From: Parashewanella hymeniacidonis
GTDB taxonomy: Bacteria; Pseudomonadota; Gammaproteobacteria; Enterobacterales; Shewanellaceae
Direction of reading: 5' to 3'
Assembly (NCBI RefSeq): GCF_016900895.1
Contig: NZ_JAFEUN010000001.1
Coordinates: 60,124 to 124,123 of the forward strand
DNA: 64,000 nucleotides
Below are positions 58,877 through 64,000 of this stretch, piece by piece (the stretch's first letter is position 1; each line of letters begins with the position of its first letter). The notes under the pieces are model-generated. The model worked only from the letters and a program-made list of their open reading frames with translations, had not been told where the DNA came from and made no database searches. The translations under genes and the position numbers were made by a program.

Positions 58877-59419
58877 TCAGCCATTGATTTCATGAGACAT
58901 ATATAAAGCGCTTGATAGTTTTTGATTTAATTCATCTAATATTGAGTTTAGTTCAGTATACGCTGAGTGATGCTCATATAATTTTTGTTTTAACTGTACT
59001 GGATCAAACTTTCGTTTTTTAGCATCCAAATCCTCTTTTGAAGGATTGACGAGCTTTTGCTCATCATCTGCTTCTTTTTCGACATCATCATCGGGTAAAT
59101 AGCCAAGTGAAATCAGTTCATTGAGCTCTGATAAGCAAGCGAGCTTAACTGAACCCATCATTGAGCTGTCTTCATCATTACCTAGTTTGTCACGCTCTTC
59201 TTTCGCTTTTTCTAAATCATCTTCAAGTAATTTTTCAATTAACTGACTCAGCTTTTTTTCTTTCGGTGTTAAATTCTTAACAGCATTCGTCATTTTATGA
59301 GTTAAATAAGCTTTGAATAGCTCAGGATCACACTTAGCATTATCTCTATGTGATGTTTCTGCGGCTTGTAATCCTATGACAGGTTTCGAGCTGCGACTAA
59401 TTGATGATACCTCTGACAT
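58877..59419 (-). CDS. Small helical protein of unknown function (cluster member)
   Basis: 180 residues from the ATG at 59419 (AGAGG six bases upstream; a TTG at 59473 would extend it). Ser-rich N-terminus (MSEVSSISRSSKPVIG), then charged helices (LTPKEKKLSQLIEKLLEDDL; AKEERDKLGNDED), an acidic linker rich in Asp/Glu, and a last helix (YTELNSILDELNQKLSSALY). The ELNSIL segment also occurs in the 140-residue neighbour, hinting at distant relatedness. No signal peptide or membrane segment. Function unknown. Confidence 0.75.
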   Translation of the reverse strand: MSEVSSISRSSKPVIGLQAAETSHRDNAKCDPELFKAYLTHKMTNAVKNLTPKEKKLSQLIEKLLEDDLEKAKEERDKLGNDEDSSMMGSVKLACLSELNELISLGYLPDDDVEKEADDEQKLVNPSKEDLDAKKRKFDPVQLKQKLYEHHSAYTELNSILDELNQKLSSALYMSHEING

Positions 59420-59532
59420 TTTAGACCTCTGCTTAACAAGCGTTGAAGTCCATTTCGATAAATCAAAGCGCAATAAATATATTTTACTAATAGTTAACAG
59501 TATATAAAACGGTTTGCCTGCTAACTTCTAAT

Positions 59533-60087
59533 TTATTGAGGTGTTTGCGTATTAGTGGTCGTACCAGTGATCTTGGAAGTATTTGAAACAAAACTCGGGA
59601 GCTTGGGCAATATAAGCTGATAGTCTTTTTTAGGGACGTTCTTTAAATCAAATTTAGGAAACTTCATTTGTAAAGCCCCATCATCACTGTTGGCAACTTG
59701 ATCCATTAAACTTTTAAGTTTATTGATATAAATTTTTGTAGCGGCGAGCAACTTACTTGAGTCTTGTAAAAGGTCAAAGCACTCTTTTAACAGTTCCATA
59801 TCTTTTTTTTGTTCGGGGGTAATATTTTTTGCATTCTTTCCATTTAAATCGTGTAGCTCTTGGAGTAAATCGGGGAGTGTTTTATGTTCATGCATAAACG
59901 TTTCGACTTTTTGCTCCAAGAACTTGAAATTACTTTCGACTTTTTTTAGTTCATCGCCCATTTTTGAGCCGAATGATTCCGTTGATTTTAAAAATTGAAA
60001 ACCCTGTGGTTGCACATCTAAAGCTTGCAGAGCTTTATCTGTCATTACTTCATGTGAAGCATTCGAAGAATCAATTGTATTACTCAT
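59533..60087 (-). CDS. Small helical/coiled-coil protein of unknown function (cluster member)
   Basis: 184 residues; ATG at 60087 with GGTGA close upstream. Probable first gene of the set. N-terminal Ser/Thr-rich stretch, then heptad-rich helices (KMGDELKKVESNFKFLEQKV and KKDMELLKECFDLLQDSSKL), and a Lys/Pro-rich tail ending in TTTNTQTPQ. No signal peptide. It is 113 bp upstream of the next member, more than the other spacings, so an internal promoter there is possible. No recognised family. Confidence 0.75.
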   Translation of the reverse strand: MSNTIDSSNASHEVMTDKALQALDVQPQGFQFLKSTESFGSKMGDELKKVESNFKFLEQKVETFMHEHKTLPDLLQELHDLNGKNAKNITPEQKKDMELLKECFDLLQDSSKLLAATKIYINKLKSLMDQVANSDDGALQMKFPKFDLKNVPKKDYQLILPKLPSFVSNTSKITGTTTNTQTPQ

Positions 60088-60191
60088 AAGTCACCCAATA
60101 AAACACCGAGAATCTATGGTTACTATACAAACTTCATACACTTCACTATATCGAAAATTTATGACCTTACCATCCTACTGGTACTACCAGT

Positions 60192-60614
60192 TTAATCGGC
60201 GTACTGATTTCTAAGTTCAGGTAAATCAACTGAATATTGAACGAACTCCACTTCAATTCCATTAGGGTCAATAAAATAAACACTTTTTTGGGTGTCATCG
60301 TTACCTCCCCAAATTGCGACTGGGTAACCAGCATTTTGAAGTCGTTCAATCAAAGTCTCAAGATTGCTCACCGTAAAGGCATAGTGTGCTAAACCAACTT
60401 GGTCGCCTTTTAAATCTCTAGCTGCTCTTTTTCCATGGTCACTGAAAGCTAAATAGTGATAATCATCGCCAAAATGAACCCACCTTCTTGGTTTACCGTA
60501 CCATTCGCCAGATCCGCCACCACGGACACTCCAATGTGGAAAAGCTGCTTGATAAAAAGCGAGAGTTTCAGGTATATCCTTGACGACAACGTTTACATGT
60601 TCGAGTGAGATCAT
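60192..60614 (-). CDS. VOC-family (glyoxalase/bleomycin-resistance fold) protein
   Basis: A 140-residue two-module metalloprotein fold: the first beta-alpha-beta unit SLEHVNVVVKDIPETLAFYQ carries the first His, GLAHYAFTVSNLETLIERL the second, and KSVYFIDPNGIEVEFVQYS the metal Glu. Such proteins may be lyases, dioxygenases or resistance proteins. It lies 38 bp after the FMN reductase gene in the same direction. Confidence 0.88.
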   Translation of the reverse strand: MISLEHVNVVVKDIPETLAFYQAAFPHWSVRGGGSGEWYGKPRRWVHFGDDYHYLAFSDHGKRAARDLKGDQVGLAHYAFTVSNLETLIERLQNAGYPVAIWGGNDDTQKSVYFIDPNGIEVEFVQYSVDLPELRNQYAD

Positions 60615-60652
60615 AATTTGTTCCTCTTTGCTTTTTAAGATAATTTGAAAAA

Positions 60653-61246
60653 CTACATTCCATATGAAAATAACTGCCTGTTTTCGATTGGATTTTTTTT
60701 AATGTTTACACGTAAATTCGAAAGTGCCTCGCTGAACCTGGCCAGCATTTCGAGGCTGTATTCGATTCTGAGCCTCAGCGACCTATCGTGTGAGGATTCA
60801 ATTTCTGGATTAAGAAAGCCTTCAACACCTCTAATGATTAAATGTTCAGAAATGGGTATGAGGCCGTTATTTTTGCCACCACCCATTTTCAGTTCTGCTA
60901 TTGGGTAGGTACCTCCAATGCCACTGGAAACAGCGACATACATGATTGGTTTGTTATCTGTCATGTCGAGATCGCACATCAGAAGAAAGTTTTTCAAAAG
61001 TGGAGAGGCCATACCATTCCATTCAGGAGTAATGGCAATAATGGCATCAGCCTCTTCAAGTGATGACTTTACTTGAGCCCAAGACTCACCTTTATCCGAT
61101 GTACCATCCCAAAATGGCAGGTTAAGCATAGCCAGTTCAATGTGAGTTATTGATTCATATTGCTTGGCATGAAACTTCAAATATTCCCCGACGTTAAAAC
61201 TTTGAGATTCAGCTCTGTGGCTCGCACTGACGATAACAAGATTCAT
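60653..61246 (-). CDS. NADPH-dependent FMN reductase family protein
   Basis: A 197-residue flavodoxin-fold protein: the phosphate loop SASHRAESQSFNVGEYL, the flavin loop ITPEWNGMASPLLKNFL and VSSGIGGTYPIAELKMGGG. It likely reduces flavin or quinone/azo substrates with NADPH. Divergent from the regulator at 61385 across a 138-bp gap with a palindromic operator candidate, and followed by the VOC gene. Confidence 0.88.
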   Translation of the reverse strand: MNLVIVSASHRAESQSFNVGEYLKFHAKQYESITHIELAMLNLPFWDGTSDKGESWAQVKSSLEEADAIIAITPEWNGMASPLLKNFLLMCDLDMTDNKPIMYVAVSSGIGGTYPIAELKMGGGKNNGLIPISEHLIIRGVEGFLNPEIESSHDRSLRLRIEYSLEMLARFSEALSNLRVNIKKNPIENRQLFSYGM

Positions 61247-61282
61247 ATTAAGTAAGTATTTTTGTTTATAAATTAATATGTA

Positions 61283-61299
61283 AAGTAAATTATTTACTT
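61283..61299. promoter_or_regulatory. Candidate operator palindrome
   Basis: AAGTAAAT-T-ATTTACTT, perfect 8-bp arms around one base, in the gap between the FMN reductase and the helix-turn-helix regulator. Related half-sites (TTTACTTAA at about 61330 and AAGTAAGT at 61251) lie nearby. A logical binding site for the divergent regulator. Confidence 0.7.
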
Positions 61300-61384
61300 A
61301 ATATTGTAAAGCAAAAATAAACAGAAAAGTTTACTTAATAGTGCCTTGAGTAATATCATTAGCTCAGAATCAATTGGAGTAAGT

Positions 61385-61999
61385 ATGAAAACCACTGAAA
61401 AAATTCTGAACCTCTTAAAACTGAATGGACCGTTAACGGCTAAGTTTTTGGCTGAAGAGCTAGAGCTAACGACGATGGGCGTGAGGCAACACCTTCAAGC
61501 TTTGGAAGATTCTAATGACGTGGTGACAGAAGATATTGCTAAGGGGAGAGGGCGACCAAGCCGTCATTGGCGATTAGTTGAAAATAATGCTGGTGGCTTT
61601 GAGGATCGACACGAAGAACTTACTTTGCAGTTGATTGACTCAGTTAAAGTGATATTTGGTGACGAAGGGTTAGAGCGCTTAATTAAACAGAGAGAAGCAG
61701 ACAGCCTTTTGTTGTATAAAAAGGCGCTTGAAGCCAAAAATACGATAAAAGAAAAAGTGATTACTTTAGCTGAATTACGAACCCAAGAAGGTTACATGGC
61801 AACTTGGAGTGAAGAAGGTGCTCACTTTTGGTTGTTAGAAAATCACTGCCCAATATGTGCCGCTGCGATGAAATGTCAAAGTTTTTGTCGTTCAGAGTTA
61901 GAGCTTTTTCAAGCTTTATTCTTGGGTGTTGCTCAAGTTTGCCGCACCGAGCACATTGTTGATGGTGCAAGAAGGTGTGCTTATAAAATTCAATCTTAA
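61385..61999 (+). CDS. SufR-like cysteine-containing transcriptional regulator
   Basis: 204 residues from the ATG at 61385 (GGAG five bases upstream). The N-terminal winged helix-turn-helix (LNGPLTAKFLAEELELTTMG then VRQHLQALED and the wing KGRGRPSRHWRL) is of the SufR/COG2345 type. The C-terminal half contains cysteines in NHCPICAAAMKCQSFCRSEL, then CRTEHIVDGARRC, which could hold an Fe-S cluster as in SufR. It probably represses the divergent FMN reductase-VOC pair and itself through the palindrome at 61283, sensing redox or iron state; this is inference from layout. Confidence 0.8.
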   Translation: MKTTEKILNLLKLNGPLTAKFLAEELELTTMGVRQHLQALEDSNDVVTEDIAKGRGRPSRHWRLVENNAGGFEDRHEELTLQLIDSVKVIFGDEGLERLIKQREADSLLLYKKALEAKNTIKEKVITLAELRTQEGYMATWSEEGAHFWLLENHCPICAAAMKCQSFCRSELELFQALFLGVAQVCRTEHIVDGARRCAYKIQS

Positions 62000-62033
62000 A
62001 TCCATTTATTTTCTCCACTTTAATGTCTAAATA

Positions 62034-62532
62034 TTATTTCCGAGTAATGCCTGTTTCAATCACAATTTTTGGTGTTATTTCTTGTCTTTTAGATTTTACT
62101 TCTGTGCCCGAATCTTCAAATTGATGCTTGAAACCTTCGATTACTTCATAGGCGTGGTGAGCAGTGAAAAGGTTAAAATTGCATTTACTTCTTTGTATAG
62201 AGCGTTTGTTTTCGAAGTAAACTGAATCTTCGTCTTTTTTAGAGATGAAATGCTTGTTCCAACTTTTTCTAACTGATTCTGTTCACCTTTCTCTGATGTT
62301 ATTGAGGCTGCGGCTTTAGTTGCATCAGTGGGTTTGTGCCAAGCTTCTATTGTTAATAATTTGTCTTTAAACACATATACCAGCGTGTACTTTCTGCCAT
62401 TTTGCGTCTTATACTCATAACGACCGTCTTCTTTTTCACTGGTTACTCTAGTGAGTACAGATGGATCAGTTTCTATATATCAATCTTGCATCTGGATCGA
62501 GTGTAAGTGGCAGCACGTTAATTTCACCTTAT
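62034..62532 (-). pseudogene. Decayed gene with frameshifts
   Basis: Reverse-strand pieces in different registers join into one protein-like sequence: INVLPLTLDPDARLIY, then ETDPSVLTRVTSEKEDGRYE, through a long middle (YTLVYVFKDKLLTIEAWHKP) to ISSLKK, and after an A-run (one base short) DEDSVYFENKRSIQRS through HAYEVIEGFKHQFEDSG, ending VIETGITRK at 62034. At least two indels are needed, and no start is obvious at the 5' end. The intact form would be about 160 residues; family unknown. Confidence 0.6.
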
Positions 62533-62697
62533 TGATTAATCATAGATTTATTCTATAGATAAACAGTCAAGGCCATTTATAAAATCAATCACTTTTGTAA
62601 GCTCGTATTAAGCTAAAAACATCACGGTGCTCAGATAGTTGTTATTTTTCGTAAAAACAGCATAAAATTCATTCAAGTCTATTCAAGAGAATACCAG

Positions 62698-63873
62698 ATG
62701 CTAGGAACTGCACTTTGTAAAAATGCATTAAAGGCTTTGTTGTTAGGTAGTGGTGAGTTAGGAAAAGAAATTGCAATTGAATTGCAACGGTTAGGCATCG
62801 AGGTTATTGCCGTTGACCGTTATTCTAATGCTCCTGCAATGCATGTTGCTCATCGTTCTCATGTCATCGATATGCTCAGTGCTTCAGCACTACGATCTGT
62901 TATTGCTCAAGAAAATCCAGATATTGTCATTCCTGAAATAGAAGCGATAAATACCCAGTTACTCGAAGAATTAGAACAAGATGGATTAAACGTCATTCCT
63001 AACGCAAAAGCAGCACGTCTAACCATGGATAGAGAAGGAATAAGACGATTAGCGGCTAATTCACTTGGCGTACTGACTTCTCGGTTTTTCTTTTGTGATA
63101 ATAAAAAAGATCTAAAGTCTGCCATTGAAAAAATGGGTTTTCCATGCGTAATTAAACCCGTTATGAGTTCTTCTGGTCACGGTCAGAGTGTCATTAAAAG
63201 TGAAGAACAAATTGACGCTGCTTGGGCTCACTCTCAGGAAGAGGGGCGAAGTGGTCAAGGTCGAGTAATTGTTGAAAGCTTTATCGATTTTGACTACGAA
63301 ATTACATTACTCACCGTCCAGGCTGTTGACGGTATTCATTTCTGTGCTCCCATCGGTCACAGACAAGAAAACGGTGATTATCAAGAATCATGGCAACCTC
63401 AAAACATGAGCGAGCATTGTTTAAATGCGGCAAAAGAGATGGCCAAGAAAGTAGTAAAAGCATTAGGTGGATATGGGTTATTTGGAGTTGAAATGTTCAT
63501 AAAAGGTGATGACGTCTATTTCTCAGAAGTATCGCCACGACCTCATGATACCGGGCTGGTCACTTTAATCAGCCAAGACTTATCTGAGTTTGCACTGCAC
63601 GTGCGTGCGATTTTAGGTTTACCAATCGCTAAGATAAAACAACTTGGATACTCTGCATCAGCGGTGATTCTAGGTGACGGACACTCAGTAAACATAGAGT
63701 ATGAAGGACTGCACAAAGCGTTACTCGAAGCAGAAACTCAACTTCGCTTATTTGCTAAGCCAGAAATTAACGGTCATCGACGCTTAGGTGTTGCACTTGC
63801 AAGAGATGAGAATATTGACGCTGCAGTTGAAAAAGCAAAACGTGCAGCATCACGAATATTGATTAAGTATTAG
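62698..63873 (+). CDS. purT: Formate-dependent phosphoribosylglycinamide formyltransferase
   Basis: A 391-residue ATP-grasp enzyme making formyl-GAR in purine synthesis from formate, alternative to PurN. N-terminal [20 protein letters not shown] and [23 protein letters not shown]-grasp core [40 protein letters not shown] then HDTGLVTL; C-terminal [14 protein letters not shown] at 62698. Confidence 0.97.
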   Translation: MLGTALCKNALKALLLGSGELGKEIAIELQRLGIEVIAVDRYSNAPAMHVAHRSHVIDMLSASALRSVIAQENPDIVIPEIEAINTQLLEELEQDGLNVIPNAKAARLTMDREGIRRLAANSLGVLTSRFFFCDNKKDLKSAIEKMGFPCVIKPVMSSSGHGQSVIKSEEQIDAAWAHSQEEGRSGQGRVIVESFIDFDYEITLLTVQAVDGIHFCAPIGHRQENGDYQESWQPQNMSEHCLNAAKEMAKKVVKALGGYGLFGVEMFIKGDDVYFSEVSPRPHDTGLVTLISQDLSEFALHVRAILGLPIAKIKQLGYSASAVILGDGHSVNIEYEGLHKALLEAETQLRLFAKPEINGHRRLGVALARDENIDAAVEKAKRAASRILIKY

Positions 63874-63894
63874 TCTTCAATACTGCAGACAGTT

Positions 63895-64000
63895 TTATGC
63901 AGCAATTGTCCCGTACTCACTGACTTCACTATAAACCTGAGATACTTTTTCATCACTCACGTCTATTCCTAACTTACCGAAAACTAAATTTACCAAGTGC
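63895..64000 (-). CDS. C-terminal end of an unidentified protein
   Basis: A reverse-strand frame enters from the window edge and ends ...VSDEKVSQVYSEVSEYGTIAA at a TAA at 63895, preceded by HLVNLVFGKLGID. Convergent with purT, 21 bp apart. Too short to identify. Confidence 0.5.
   Translation of the reverse strand, partial: HLVNLVFGKLGIDVSDEKVSQVYSEVSEYGTIAA

Overview
The window is a piece of a gammaproteobacterial chromosome of moderately low G+C. Core gene order (leuS beside a YbeL-type zinc-ribbon gene; lnt-corC-ybeY-phoH-miaB; ubiF; pth-ychF; a Met-Leu-Gln tRNA array; ybeD-lipB-lipA; holD-rimI; hldE; lpxL; clpB; purT) fits an Alteromonadales/Shewanella-like bacterium. A host-associated relative such as Parashewanella is my guess, not something the sequence proves.

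Layout. 1-12.2 kb is core: leuS, a zinc-ribbon gene, preT-preA (pyrimidine reduction), then the envelope/ribosome operon phoH-ybeY-corC-lnt and miaB. 12.3-17.0 kb holds a small membrane protein, a gamma-glutamyltransferase, ubiF and two decayed genes. 17.0-19.9 kb has pth, ychF and eight tRNAs in the order Met-Leu-Gln-Gln-Met-Leu-Gln-Leu behind a strong stable-RNA promoter. 20-31 kb mixes accessory genes (methyltransferase, TetR regulator, HEXXH protein, two outer-membrane barrel paralogs of which one is disrupted, and a sugar-acid-type catabolic set) with hldE and lpxL. 31.1-36 kb has ybeD-lipB-lipA, holD-rimI and a DUF2804/sterol-desaturase pair. 36-44 kb combines effector-like genes with a phosphorus-scavenging-type set (PhoD, alkaline phosphatase superfamily, TonB receptor, S1/P1 nuclease). 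44-45.8 kb is a gene-poor scar with a tRNA fragment and mobile-element remnants. clpB, with a textbook sigma-32 promoter, follows. 48.6-57.2 kb has an acetyltransferase, an ankyrin-type effector candidate, a duplicated beta-helix lipoprotein and a TonB receptor. 57.2-60.1 kb is a set of four small helical proteins of unknown function, the distal one broken by two mobile elements. 60.2-64 kb ends with a VOC protein, an FMN reductase, a SufR-like regulator, a decayed gene, purT and the end of another gene.

Two themes stand out. First, there are at least three families of short (about 230-265 bp) non-autonomous inverted-repeat elements and no transposase gene. Removing each element plus one target-site copy restores reading frames in a 108-residue protein gene, an outer-membrane protein gene and the distal frame of a third gene. 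Second, four large, signal-less or N-terminally anchored proteins (at 29.8, 36.1, 38.3 and 49.2 kb) look like secreted effectors. One carries a PTAP motif plus two PPxY motifs within about 70 residues, another an SH3-ligand-like PxxPxR motif and two YDY(I/V) motifs. These, with the small-helical-protein cluster at 57-60 kb, are the best candidates for undescribed biology.
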